This document shows positions 1 through 8,663 of a DNA stretch of 64,000 bases, piece after piece (position 1 is the first letter of the stretch; each line of letters opens with the position of its first letter). Location: contig NZ_CP074074.1 of assembly GCF_045788535.1 (NCBI RefSeq), positions 2,666,001 through 2,730,000 of the forward strand, written 5' to 3'. Under the pieces are notes generated by a model. The model had not been told where the DNA came from and searched no databases. It saw only the letters and a list, made by a program, of their open reading frames with translations. This stretch comes from Allotamlana fucoidanivorans (GTDB taxonomy: Bacteria > Bacteroidota > Bacteroidia > Flavobacteriales > Flavobacteriaceae). Both the position numbers and the translations under genes were made by a program.

Positions 1-1
1 T

Positions 2-1033
2 CCGAAGGGCTATGGTGCTTTAGAGCATCATACCTCCACAGTAGTAGTATTCCCTGAGAGTATGTCTGAAGAAGCACTTGCAGATAGTATGATTGATGTG
101 GTGTCTCATGAGTTTTTTCATATTGTAACCCCGTTGGGAGTGCACTCAGAAGATATTCACTATTTTGATTATAACAATCCAACGTTTTCTAAGCATTTAT
201 GGATGTATGAAGGTGTGACTGAGTATTTCGCTACCTTATTTCAGGTAGATCAAGGTTTGGTTGATGACGCTGAGTTTTACAAAGAAATAATGAGCAAGAT
301 TGAAAACTCAAGGCGCTTAAACGACGCTATGAGTTTTACCATTATGAGTGAAAATGTATTAAAGGCTCCTTATAAAGATGAATATCTTAATGTGTATCAA
401 AAAGGTGCTTTAATTGGTATGTGTATTGATATTTTGATGCGTGAAGAAAGTGGAGGTCAGCGTGGTATTTTATCATTGATGAAGGAACTTACCAATAAGT
501 ACGGAAAAAATAAACCTTTTGAAGATGATAAGCTAATTGATGAAATTGTCAGTTTAACCTATCCTTCTTTAGGAGAATTTTTTGCAGATCATGTTGTAGG
601 TGATATTCCAATTAATTATAATGATTTTCTTGAAAAAGTAGGTCTTGAAATTGGGGAAGGAGATGTAGAAACAAATTATATATTGATGAGTGGAGTTCCA
701 ATTGTAGGTGGAGATCCTCATAAAGGCACTATTTACTTTTCTGAAATGGTAGCAAAAAATAGTTTTTGGGTTGAAAACGGAGCAATGCCGAATGATGTCA
801 TTAAAACAATTGATGGAAAAGCATTGACTATGGCAAATGCCAACACCTTGCTACAAGAAGTTTTTATGTGGAAACCAGGGAGAGCGGTGGAAGTGACATT
901 AGACAGAGACGGTGAAGAAATAGTAATTAATACCACTACTACAAAAACTTTTACTAAGGGGCAAGGTATTCTTGAAAAGGCTGATGCTACCCAGGCGCAA
1001 AAGGAATTAAGAGAAGCTTGGCTAAGAGGTTAA
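2..1033 (+). CDS. M61-family metallopeptidase with PDZ domain, C-terminal part (5' end outside window)
   Basis: The reading frame is open from the first bases of the window, so the gene starts upstream. It opens with a GALEHH-like stretch typical of M61 glycyl aminopeptidases. The zinc motif HEFFH lies at nt 107-121, followed by the WMYEGVTEYFA segment that carries the third zinc ligand (Glu). The last ~100 residues form a PDZ domain (from about GTIYFSEM to VINTTTT). The family removes N-terminal Gly/Ala and related residues from peptides and is normally secreted or periplasmic; the signal peptide would be outside the window. The gene ends in front of a strong bidirectional terminator. The family call is firm; the substrate is unknown. 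Confidence 0.9.
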   Translation, partial: PKGYGALEHHTSTVVVFPESMSEEALADSMIDVVSHEFFHIVTPLGVHSEDIHYFDYNNPTFSKHLWMYEGVTEYFATLFQVDQGLVDDAEFYKEIMSKIENSRRLNDAMSFTIMSENVLKAPYKDEYLNVYQKGALIGMCIDILMREESGGQRGILSLMKELTNKYGKNKPFEDDKLIDEIVSLTYPSLGEFFADHVVGDIPINYNDFLEKVGLEIGEGDVETNYILMSGVPIVGGDPHKGTIYFSEMVAKNSFWVENGAMPNDVIKTIDGKALTMANANTLLQEVFMWKPGRAVEVTLDRDGEEIVINTTTTKTFTKGQGILEKADATQAQKELREAWLRG

Positions 1034-1050
1034 GTTTTTAGTTATTTAAA

Positions 1051-1097
1051 GAAAACCGACCAAAAAGTGATATCCTTTTTGGTCGGTTTTCTTTTTA
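1051..1097. terminator. Bidirectional rho-independent terminator
   Basis: A perfect 17-bp stem (1051-1067 with 1075-1091) encloses a 7-nt loop. It is followed by a T-rich run on the plus strand and mirrored by an A-run on the other side. It sits between the convergent M61 and S10 peptidase genes and can serve both. Confidence 0.92.
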
Positions 1098-1115
1098 TAG
1101 GGAGGTGTTTAGTAA

Positions 1116-2612
1116 CTAATCTTTCTCGTATTTAGCAGGTTTACCATTGCTTAAAGAATTTTTTATAAAAGCCCTGAGATCATCATTAGCAGCAACTAAA
1201 TCGTCTTGTCTTAAATACATCATATGGCCACTGCGGTATCCCTTAAAAGAAAAGCGTTCTCTCATTTTTCCGCTAGGATCAATTTGCCACATGGTGTATT
1301 TTGCGCCAAAATAGGTGGTGGCGCCATCAAAATATCCCGACTGTACTAAAACCTTTAAGTAAGGGTTTTGAGCCATGGCTTGCCTTAAGTCATCACGAGT
1401 ATTGTTATTACGATTATCCCAAGGATGTACGTCACCAAACATATTGTACTTTATATCTGTTTTAAAATTTAGATGTGTTCTGATGTAGAAATTAATAGCC
1501 GGCGTAAAAGAATGCATCCATGAGGTGAGTTCGGCATTAAAATCAGGACTACTACCGGCTTCTCTTTTATCAATACCTAAATATCTAGAATCTAAACGTC
1601 CAATGGTATAACCTGATTTATCTCTTAAAAGTTCTTTCCAGAAGAAGGACGTAGGCACATCCAAATTATTCTGGAGAATTACTTTTTTACTTAAGCCAGA
1701 ATAAAACGCCATTTTGTTGGCGACTGTTTCCTTTTCTTCCGCACTAATAAATCCGCCTTTAGCTAAAGCAGGCATTAAGGTGTTAATGGCGTATTGTTCA
1801 GATTCAGGAAGAATATCAAGTAAATCTTTTTCCTGAAGTACTTTAGGAAGTGCGTTTTGGTACCATGCAGCTGCCGTAAAATATGGTAGGTTTAGGGCAG
1901 AGTATACGGGCTGACTTGTGTTGTAAAGTTTATAATCGGCTGGAGATACTAAAATAACACCGTTTAAGTACATCCATTGATTGTTTTGTAATTCATTAGC
2001 TAAGCCCATTACGCGTGTGCCTCCATAACTTTCCCCAATAATGTATTTGGGCGATTCCCAACGACTTTTTCTTGTTACAAAGGTATTAATCCATGCTGCT
2101 AAGTATTTAATATCGGCATTAATACCAAAAAAGGTTTCTCGTTTGGGTAATTCGCCTTCTTTATTGGGAATCATTCTTGAATATCCAGTATTAACAGGGT
2201 TTACGTAAACAATATCAGCTATATCAAGTATTGAGTTTGGATTATTTTTTACACCGTATGGTTGCACAGGATACCCCTCTTTGTCTATATTTAGAACTTT
2301 TGGTCCCGTATAGGCTATGTGCATCCAAACCGATGCAGATCCAGGTCCACCGTTAAACGAAATAATTAAAGGACGTTCAGCTCTGTTTTTTACGTTATTC
2401 CGTTCATAATAAGTGTAGAAAAGCGAAGCAATAGGAATACCTTTTTTGTCCCAAACAGGCTGTGTGCCTGTGCTTGCTGTATAGTTAATATTTGCGCCTT
2501 TTACGGTTGTGGTGTGTGTGGTTACAACCATAGTGTCTGAAGGGATTTTAATATTTTGGCTAAAAGTTAAAATACTAGATAATGTTAAAAGGATAGTGAG
2601 ATGCGTTTTCAT
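1116..2612 (-). CDS. Peptidase S10 family (serine carboxypeptidase-like), exported
   Basis: This is a 498-residue protein with an N-terminal signal peptide of about 20 residues ending near FSQ. The oxyanion-hole motif GGPGSAS is at ~88-94 and the nucleophile motif GESYGG at ~193-198 (Ser ~195). Further on are the SGYFDGAT (Asp) and GYRSGHMMY (His) segments expected for the S10 catalytic triad. Family members remove C-terminal residues from peptides, and this one should act in the periplasm or outside. Length is normal for bacterial S10 proteins. It is transcribed leftward just upstream of the TIGR02757-type gene's 3' end, in the same direction, with a gap of about 40 bp. Confidence 0.9.
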   Translation of the reverse strand: MKTHLTILLTLSSILTFSQNIKIPSDTMVVTTHTTTVKGANINYTASTGTQPVWDKKGIPIASLFYTYYERNNVKNRAERPLIISFNGGPGSASVWMHIAYTGPKVLNIDKEGYPVQPYGVKNNPNSILDIADIVYVNPVNTGYSRMIPNKEGELPKRETFFGINADIKYLAAWINTFVTRKSRWESPKYIIGESYGGTRVMGLANELQNNQWMYLNGVILVSPADYKLYNTSQPVYSALNLPYFTAAAWYQNALPKVLQEKDLLDILPESEQYAINTLMPALAKGGFISAEEKETVANKMAFYSGLSKKVILQNNLDVPTSFFWKELLRDKSGYTIGRLDSRYLGIDKREAGSSPDFNAELTSWMHSFTPAINFYIRTHLNFKTDIKYNMFGDVHPWDNRNNNTRDDLRQAMAQNPYLKVLVQSGYFDGATTYFGAKYTMWQIDPSGKMRERFSFKGYRSGHMMYLRQDDLVAANDDLRAFIKNSLSNGKPAKYEKD

Positions 2613-2654
2613 AGTATGAAATCAAGATTAGTAGTTAAAGATAAAAAACTAATG

Positions 2655-3419
2655 TTAAAAATTTTCAAACGCACCAAGACCAAATAGTGCAAAATCATAT
2701 TTTACTGGGTCTATAGGGTCAAGCTTTCTTAAGGAGATGTCTAACTCTGCTAATGCTTTAGCGTCATTTTGTTTTCTGGTTAAAAGCCCTAATTTTCTAG
2801 CTACATTTCCAGAATGTACATCTAGAGGGCAGGATAAAGCAGATGTTGGGATAGATTTCCAAATACCGAAATCAACACCTGTATGATTACTTCTTACAAG
2901 CCATCGTAACATCATATTTAGTCTTTTGGCGGCCGATCCTTTGTTTGGGTCTCCAACATGCTTTTCTGTGCGTTTTGGGTGTTCAAGAGAAAAAAACAGT
3001 TTTTTAAACTCATGAATGGCAAGTTGTGTGCTAGTTTCGGTTAAATACTTTTGAAAGACAGTCTCCATACCTTGATGGTTTAAATAAATATTTTTTATTG
3101 AGGTGATGAAAAACCTTAAATCATCAGCATTAAACGTTCTGTGAACAAATCCGTTAAACCTTTCTAAATCAGATTCAGCATGATTTAAAATAAAATCGTA
3201 TGGCGCATCATCCATCAGCTGCATGAGTTTCCTGGCATTATTAATAATCATTTTTCTGTTTCCCCAAGCTATAGTTGCTGTTAAAAACGCACTAATTTCT
3301 ATATCTTCTTTCAAAGTAAAGTAGTGTGGAATTTGAATAGGGTCTGTTAATATAAAATCAGGACGGTTATACAATACAACCTTTTCGTCTAAAAACTCTT
3401 TTAGGTCTGTTAAATTCAA
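2655..3419 (-). CDS. TIGR02757 / DUF2400 family protein
   Basis: The 254-residue cytosolic protein has no signal peptide or membrane segment. The pattern LTDPIQIPHYF, AWGNRKMI and PLDVHSGNVARKLGLL is characteristic of the TIGR02757 (DUF2400) family common in Bacteroidota. The HSGNVAR-type segment resembles a helix-hairpin-helix DNA glycosylase-like core, but no activity is established. It lies upstream of the S10 gene in the same direction and may be co-transcribed with it. Family identity is good; function is unknown. Confidence 0.8.
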   Translation of the reverse strand: MNLTDLKEFLDEKVVLYNRPDFILTDPIQIPHYFTLKEDIEISAFLTATIAWGNRKMIINNARKLMQLMDDAPYDFILNHAESDLERFNGFVHRTFNADDLRFFITSIKNIYLNHQGMETVFQKYLTETSTQLAIHEFKKLFFSLEHPKRTEKHVGDPNKGSAAKRLNMMLRWLVRSNHTGVDFGIWKSIPTSALSCPLDVHSGNVARKLGLLTRKQNDAKALAELDISLRKLDPIDPVKYDFALFGLGAFENF

Positions 3420-3620
3420 ATTTGAGATTATAAATTAAAGTGATTCCTGTAGCGAAAATACGATAAAAAAGAAGCTTTTCCTGGAAAATAAAATGTTTAA
3501 ATGGTTATTTTTATCGATTAAGTGTTGTTTTTGCATCGGTTTTGCCATTTAAAGGACTGCAAATTAAACTAAATTTAATGCAATTTTCGTTATTTGTAAT
3601 AGTCAACAAAATTTAAGTTT

Positions 3621-4427
3621 ATGAAAAAAATTATAGTTCCCATTCTAGTTCTTCTTTTCATGAGTTGTCAAGAAGATGATTTAAAACCTACTGATGTAAC
3701 AGCTTCAGTGGTAGAAACTTTAAACGAGTATGAATTGGCAAACAGAGTGTTTCAAGATGTTGGGAACAATGCTGGAGATGCTGTTTTAAAAGCAGAAAGT
3801 TCAAATACTGCTAAAATTAGCGGCTCCAAAGAAGATCCCGTTATACATGTAGAACCAGCCAATTTAACAGAGTTTCCTAAAACAATAACGGTTGATTTTG
3901 GTACAGGTATCCTTTGTAAAGATGGTGTAACTCGGAAAGGTATTGTGAAAATTGTTTCAACGGGTTGGTATGGAGCATTGGGGAGTGAACACACTACAAC
4001 TTTTGATGGGTATTATCATGAAGGTTATAAAGTTGAAGGGGCACATGTGGTAAAAAATTTGGGAGAAAATGAAGATGGAGAATTAAAATATAGCGTAACC
4101 ATTAACGATGGTAAAATCACTGATGGAAATGACCATAGCGTGCAGTATAAAGAAAACTCGTTTAGAACTTGGGTTGCAGGTGCCGATACCCCTTTGAACA
4201 TTTGGGATGATGAATATCTTTTAGATGGAACGCAATCTGGTATGAGTTCTAGAGGCGTAGCATATACCTTAACTATTGAAGAATCACTACATTTTGTTTT
4301 ACTACCAAGAAGTATAACATCTGGAATTTTAGATCTTGATATAGGACAAATAAAAAACATTAAATTGAACTTTAATAATGCAACAGTTACCATTTTGGGG
4401 AATACATATCCTTGGGGTATAAAGTAG
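3621..4427 (+). CDS. Hypothetical lipoprotein (~268 aa)
   Basis: The N-terminus is a lipoprotein signal: a basic start, a hydrophobic core and a lipobox ending FMSC with the acylated Cys at residue 16, followed by acidic residues. The mature part is beta-rich (for example TITVDFGTGILCKDG and KYSVTINDG), with Gly and aromatic residues suggesting an extracellular beta-sandwich. I do not recognise a named family, although similar lipoproteins are frequent in flavobacteria. It is monocistronic, with about 200 bp of AT-rich upstream DNA and a hairpin terminator directly after the stop. Confidence 0.7.
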   Translation: MKKIIVPILVLLFMSCQEDDLKPTDVTASVVETLNEYELANRVFQDVGNNAGDAVLKAESSNTAKISGSKEDPVIHVEPANLTEFPKTITVDFGTGILCKDGVTRKGIVKIVSTGWYGALGSEHTTTFDGYYHEGYKVEGAHVVKNLGENEDGELKYSVTINDGKITDGNDHSVQYKENSFRTWVAGADTPLNIWDDEYLLDGTQSGMSSRGVAYTLTIEESLHFVLLPRSITSGILDLDIGQIKNIKLNFNNATVTILGNTYPWGIK

Positions 4428-4447
4428 GTATATTTTAAAAACACAAT

Positions 4448-4482
4448 AAAAAGGCTGCTCTTAATTTAAGAGTGGCCTTTTT
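4448..4482. terminator. Bidirectional hairpin terminator
   Basis: A 15-bp stem (4448-4462 with 4468-4482, two G-T wobbles) with a 5-nt loop is flanked by A and T runs. It lies between the convergent lipoprotein gene and the winged-helix regulator, and its right arm touches the regulator's stop codon. Confidence 0.85.
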
Positions 4483-5651
4483 TAATTATTGTTGTCAAAT
4501 ACTATTTGTTTTACCTTTATACTTGCCCGTTCTTTACCCGTAACCTCAAATAGAGCGATAAATTCAGCACTGTTTTTTAAGTAATTATCATTAAACTTAA
4601 TGATAGAGTCCTTATTAGTGAAATAATCTACAGCTGCAGTGGCTCCAAAACCGTGGTTAGAAAAGAACATAAGGTTAGAGGTGTCATTGTCACCATTTAA
4701 TTTAGCTATTAAAACGTGTTCATGACTGTGCCCATTAGAATTTAGTTTTATTATTGTGTCTATGTTCTTTTTTAAATCTTTATAGGTAATATGCCCGTCG
4801 TTATACGCCTCATTATTTTTTGTAATTTGAATTCGTTTTGATTTTAGGTTGAAAAAGTCAACGAACGAATTATCATATTTTAAAGGTCCTAAATAAATAG
4901 AGTTTTGTTCTTTTAATTGTTGGGTAGTTAAATTCTTTAATTTATGAATTTTAAATTCACTATGATTTCTATAAAAATGTTTGGATAGATCTTTTACAGA
5001 ATAGGCGCTTAAAAAGTTTACATAAACATTTCTTCCTGGGCTATAATCTTTCATTTGTTCAGGATGCTTTTTAATTTCCTTGTAAAACTCATCAACAGAA
5101 TTGATATTGTAGTCTCTGTGGAAACCTGATGATCCAAAAATATTAGGCCCCACAAAACCAAAAATATCAAACAGGTATAGCGTATTTTCTTTTTTATTGG
5201 CAAAGAAAGGTTCCCAAATAGGATCCTTTTGATTTAGTTTTATAATTGAAAAAATAATACCAACTATTGCCGAAAGTAGAACACCAAGAATAAGCAGTTT
5301 TTGCTTGCTTGTGTATTTTGGGGTAGGCTTACTTTTTCTGTAAAAACTAACACCATATTGTCCCCGTTTTATTTCAATAAATATATCATCGTTTACACCT
5401 TCGTTATCAAAATATTTTTTAAGCTTATTTCTAAGGTGATAAATATTTACTCTAATGGTTGCTTCACTTTTCTCGGGTTCGTATTGCGATCCGAAGATTT
5501 CTAAACTAATATCTGTGGCATTAAGATTCTTGTTATTTATTGAAGATTCAATTAAGTACTTAAGAAGCACATTACTTGTGGTTGTTTTTGAAAAAGCATT
5601 GCTCGTCAATAAACGATTAAGTACTTCTATTTTGTCTTCTTTTTGAATCAT
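4482..5651 (-). CDS. Membrane-anchored winged-helix transcriptional regulator (ToxR-like layout)
   Basis: The 389-residue protein has an OmpR/ToxR-like winged-helix domain at residues ~8-105, with recognition-helix signature ATIRVNIYHLRNKLKKYF and wing GQYGVSFY. One transmembrane helix follows at ~118-138 (LLILGVLLSAIVGIIFSII). A ~250-residue C-terminal domain would lie in the periplasm (for example YLFDIFGFVGPNIFGSSG, SIYLGPLKYDN). The layout matches one-component sensors that bind DNA from the inner membrane. The gene is divergent from the DUF1080/Gfo pair, with a perfect dyad in the shared upstream region, so those genes are its likely targets. The C-terminal ligand is unknown. Confidence 0.75.
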   Translation of the reverse strand: MIQKEDKIEVLNRLLTSNAFSKTTTSNVLLKYLIESSINNKNLNATDISLEIFGSQYEPEKSEATIRVNIYHLRNKLKKYFDNEGVNDDIFIEIKRGQYGVSFYRKSKPTPKYTSKQKLLILGVLLSAIVGIIFSIIKLNQKDPIWEPFFANKKENTLYLFDIFGFVGPNIFGSSGFHRDYNINSVDEFYKEIKKHPEQMKDYSPGRNVYVNFLSAYSVKDLSKHFYRNHSEFKIHKLKNLTTQQLKEQNSIYLGPLKYDNSFVDFFNLKSKRIQITKNNEAYNDGHITYKDLKKNIDTIIKLNSNGHSHEHVLIAKLNGDNDTSNLMFFSNHGFGATAAVDYFTNKDSIIKFNDNYLKNSAEFIALFEVTGKERASIKVKQIVFDNNN

Positions 5652-5707
5652 TATAAAATAAATTGAGTGGTAAAGTAAAGGAAAATTTGTGCAATGAGCA
5701 ACTTTGT

Positions 5708-5732
5708 TTTAATGGTTAAAACAACCATTAAA
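5708..5732. promoter_or_regulatory. Perfect inverted repeat, probable operator
   Basis: Ten-base arms TTTAATGGTT / AACCATTAAA are separated by 5 nt. There is no T-tract and no gene end nearby, so it is not a terminator. It lies in the divergent intergenic region, 56 bp from the regulator start and 131 bp from the DUF1080 gene start, just upstream of a -7-like box. That is a natural place for the regulator to bind. Confidence 0.55.
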
Positions 5733-5767
5733 GCATGTTAAAACTTCAAATTGGTATGTCAATTCAC

Positions 5768-5775
5768 TACATTTG
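5768..5775 (+). promoter_or_regulatory. Bacteroidota -7 box (TACATTTG)
   Basis: An exact match to TAnnTTTG, about 87 bp upstream of the DUF1080 gene start. No clear TTTG -33 element sits at the right spacing, which would fit an activator-dependent promoter. Box match only; no start-site data. Confidence 0.4.
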
Positions 5776-5862
5776 AGATTCAAGTAAGTGTTGGTATCAC
5801 CACAATTTATGTTTAGCAAGGCTACTTGAAAAAAATCTAAACAAATTTAAAGACAGAACAGT

Positions 5863-7239
5863 ATGAACAAACGTATTTTGAGTGCAATAATCATGTTGTC
5901 ATTTGTAGTAATGGCTGGTGCTCAAGGAAAATCAATTGAATTATTTAATGGTAAAAACTTAAAGGGTTGGAAAGTGTTGAATGGTACTGCTGAGTATCAT
6001 GTTGAAGATGGCGCCATAGTAGGTGTTTCTAAGATGGGTACACCGAATACATTTTTAGCAACAAAGAAGGAGTATACTAACTTTATTTTGGAGTATGATA
6101 TGTTTTTAGGCAGTGGCTTAAATTCTGGAGTTCAAATTAGAAGTCATAGTAATAAGGATTATAATGACGGACGAGTACATGGCTTGCAGGTAGAAGCAGA
6201 TGACTCTCCAAGAAATTGGTTTGGAGGTCTTTTTGATGAAGCCAGATTAGGATGGCGATACCCTCTGGAGTATAACCCAGAAGTAAAAAAAGCTTATAAG
6301 CAAGGGCAATGGAATAAAATAAAAGTTATTGCTGCCGGGCATCATATTGCCACTTGGGTTAATGGAGTAAATTGTACAAATTTATATGAAGAAAACATTG
6401 AAACTGGTTTTATTGCATTACAAGTTCATGCTATTGGAGGAAGCAAAGAAAAAGCAGGTAAAGAAATAAAATGGCGAAATATTAAATTGACTGAAATCCC
6501 GGAAGACTTTTCGTTTGAAACAACGGCTCCAGTGATTAGTTTTTTAAAAAACGAATTAACTCTTGAAGAAAAATCAAAGGGTTGGACTTTACTCTGGGAT
6601 GGAAAAACCACAAACGGTTGGAGAGGAGCAAAGCTTGATGAGTTTCCTAAAAAAGGTTGGGCTGTTAATGATGGTGTTTTATCAGTGCAAGCTTCGGGAG
6701 GTGCTGAATCTGAACATGGAGGAGATATTGTGACAACAAAACCGTATAAAAATTTTATTTTAGAGGTAGATTTTAAATTTTCCCAAGGAGCAAATAGTGG
6801 TATAAAATATTTTGTAGATACAGATTTAAATAAAGGAAAAGGGTCTGCTATTGGTTGTGAGTTTCAAATTTTAGACGATCAGCTTCATCCAGATGCCAAG
6901 AAAGGAGTGGATGGTAACCGTACCTTATCATCTCTTTATGACCTTATAAGAGGAGATGCTCAAGAGTATATTCCTTCGTTATATACCAAAAAATATGTCA
7001 ATAAAAATGGATGGAACCGAGCTAGAATTGTAGTAGATGGCGCTAAGGTACAACACTATTTAAATGGTTGTAAAATGGTTGAATATATTCGAGGAACACA
7101 GCAATGGAGAGCTTTAGTAAAGTATAGTAAATATAAAGATTGGCCAAATTTTGGAGAAGCAAAAGAAGGCCTAATTCTTTTACAAGATCATGGCGACGAG
7201 GTGCATTTTAAAAATATCAAGATTAAAGAATTAAACTAA
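5863..7239 (+). CDS. Exported protein with two DUF1080 (3-keto-disaccharide hydrolase-type) domains
   Basis: The 458-residue protein has a signal peptide (~21 residues, ending MAGAQ). Two concanavalin-like DUF1080 modules follow. The first (~24-210) starts ELFNGKNLKGWKV and contains LNSGVQIRSH. The second (~240-457) starts TLLWDGKTTNGWRG and contains ANSGIKYFVD. DUF1080 domains hydrolyse or bind oxidised sugars and are usually found with Gfo/Idh/MocA oxidoreductases, as here. The downstream oxidoreductase begins 22 bp later, so the two form an operon. The likely role is periplasmic processing of a 3-keto or otherwise modified glycoside; the precise substrate cannot be read. Confidence 0.85.
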   Translation: MNKRILSAIIMLSFVVMAGAQGKSIELFNGKNLKGWKVLNGTAEYHVEDGAIVGVSKMGTPNTFLATKKEYTNFILEYDMFLGSGLNSGVQIRSHSNKDYNDGRVHGLQVEADDSPRNWFGGLFDEARLGWRYPLEYNPEVKKAYKQGQWNKIKVIAAGHHIATWVNGVNCTNLYEENIETGFIALQVHAIGGSKEKAGKEIKWRNIKLTEIPEDFSFETTAPVISFLKNELTLEEKSKGWTLLWDGKTTNGWRGAKLDEFPKKGWAVNDGVLSVQASGGAESEHGGDIVTTKPYKNFILEVDFKFSQGANSGIKYFVDTDLNKGKGSAIGCEFQILDDQLHPDAKKGVDGNRTLSSLYDLIRGDAQEYIPSLYTKKYVNKNGWNRARIVVDGAKVQHYLNGCKMVEYIRGTQQWRALVKYSKYKDWPNFGEAKEGLILLQDHGDEVHFKNIKIKELN

Positions 7240-7261
7240 ACATATTAAATAAAAACCAATT

Positions 7262-8593
7262 ATGACTTCACGTAGAACATTTATAAAAAATACAGCTATG
7301 GGAGTTGCAGGGGCTACATTGTTAACATCTGCAAACTCTTATGGAATGATTTTAGGAGCCAATGATAAAATTAAATTCGCTATAATAGGCTGTGGTGGTA
7401 GGGCTTATGGTTTAGCAAAAGCTATAGGAGATATTGAGCAAGGTGAAATAGCTGCTATTTGTGATGTTGACGCCACTAGATTGAATGCTTTTAAAGAATT
7501 TTGTAAAAAAGATATTGGATCGAAGCCTAAAACTGAAAAGGATTTTAGGAATTTATTAGAGGATAAAAATATTGACGCCATTGTTGTAGCTACACCTGAG
7601 CATTGGCATGCTCCAATGGCTATAATGGGAATGCAAGCAGGAAAACATGTTTATGTTGAAAAACCTTGTAGTCATAATCCTCATGAAAATGAATTAATCG
7701 TTGAGGTTCAAAAAAAATACGGAATGATTTGCCAAATGGGAAATCAACAAAGATCTTCTAGAACCTCAGCATTAGCGGTACAGGATATAAGAAATGGCAT
7801 AATTGGCGATGTATATGCTGCTAAGGCTGTTTATGCCAATGCAAGAAAGCCAATAGGTATAGGAAAAGAAGTGCCAGTCCCTGAAACCTTAGATTGGGAT
7901 TTATGGCAAGGTCCAGCGCCAAGAGAAGTGTATCGAGATAATGTGCACCCTTATAATTGGCACTGGTTTAGAGCTTGGGGTACTGGAGAAATACATAATA
8001 ACGGTACGCATGAAATAGACATTTGTCGTTGGGCATTAGGTGTAGATTACCCAAATAGAGTCGTGTCATCAGGTGGAAGGTTAAGTCATAAAGATGATTG
8101 GGAGTTTTTTGATACACAAATGGTTAACTATGAGTTTGATGGTGGTAAGTTATTAACTTGGGATGGTAGAAGTTGCAACGCTTTTAAGTCTATAGGAGGC
8201 AGAGGAGCTGTTATTTTTGGTACAGAAGGTAGTATTCATTTAGATCGTTCTAAGTATGTACACCTCGATATAAATGGAAAAAAAGTGAATGAGCAATATG
8301 AGAATCAAACAAAAGAGTCAAAAGCTAATAAAACATCAGATACAATTGGATTTGATGGCTTAACCGTTAGTCATATGCAAAATTTTATTAATGCTATTTT
8401 AAAGGGAGAAAAATTAAACTCACCCATTGCCGATGCTGCCATTTCTACGCAATTATGTCACTTGGGTAATATTGCTCAAGATTTGAAGGAAAGTTTAAAT
8501 ATAGATATCAAAACTGGGCGTGTTTTGAATAATAAAGGGGCTGAAATGCTATGGAAGCGTGATTATGAAAAAGGTTGGGAACCTAAATTATAA
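7262..8593 (+). CDS. Tat-exported Gfo/Idh/MocA family oxidoreductase
   Basis: The 443-residue protein opens with a twin-arginine signal (SRRTFIK followed by a hydrophobic stretch), so it is exported folded with its cofactor. The Rossmann motif is present (FAIIGCGGRAYGLAKA), as are the conserved EKP motif (HVYVEKPCSHNP, ~residue 133) and a C-terminal alpha/beta domain with the GTHEIDICRWALGV stretch. Family members oxidise or reduce sugar hydroxyls with tightly bound NAD(P). It is the second gene of the DUF1080 operon and is followed by a strong terminator. Together they suggest a periplasmic sugar oxidation/hydrolysis step under the divergent membrane regulator. Confidence 0.87.
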   Translation: MTSRRTFIKNTAMGVAGATLLTSANSYGMILGANDKIKFAIIGCGGRAYGLAKAIGDIEQGEIAAICDVDATRLNAFKEFCKKDIGSKPKTEKDFRNLLEDKNIDAIVVATPEHWHAPMAIMGMQAGKHVYVEKPCSHNPHENELIVEVQKKYGMICQMGNQQRSSRTSALAVQDIRNGIIGDVYAAKAVYANARKPIGIGKEVPVPETLDWDLWQGPAPREVYRDNVHPYNWHWFRAWGTGEIHNNGTHEIDICRWALGVDYPNRVVSSGGRLSHKDDWEFFDTQMVNYEFDGGKLLTWDGRSCNAFKSIGGRGAVIFGTEGSIHLDRSKYVHLDINGKKVNEQYENQTKESKANKTSDTIGFDGLTVSHMQNFINAILKGEKLNSPIADAAISTQLCHLGNIAQDLKESLNIDIKTGRVLNNKGAEMLWKRDYEKGWEPKL

Positions 8594-8606
8594 AAGAATA
8601 TAGTGT

Positions 8607-8644
8607 AAAAAAGGTCTCTAAATGTTGTAGTAGAGACCTTTTTT
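8607..8644. terminator. Bidirectional rho-independent terminator
   Basis: A 14-bp perfect stem (8607-8620 with 8631-8644) with a 10-nt loop and flanking A and T runs. It lies between the convergent oxidoreductase gene and lolD. Confidence 0.9.
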
Positions 8645-8663
8645 TATAGTGTGATTTGTGGTA

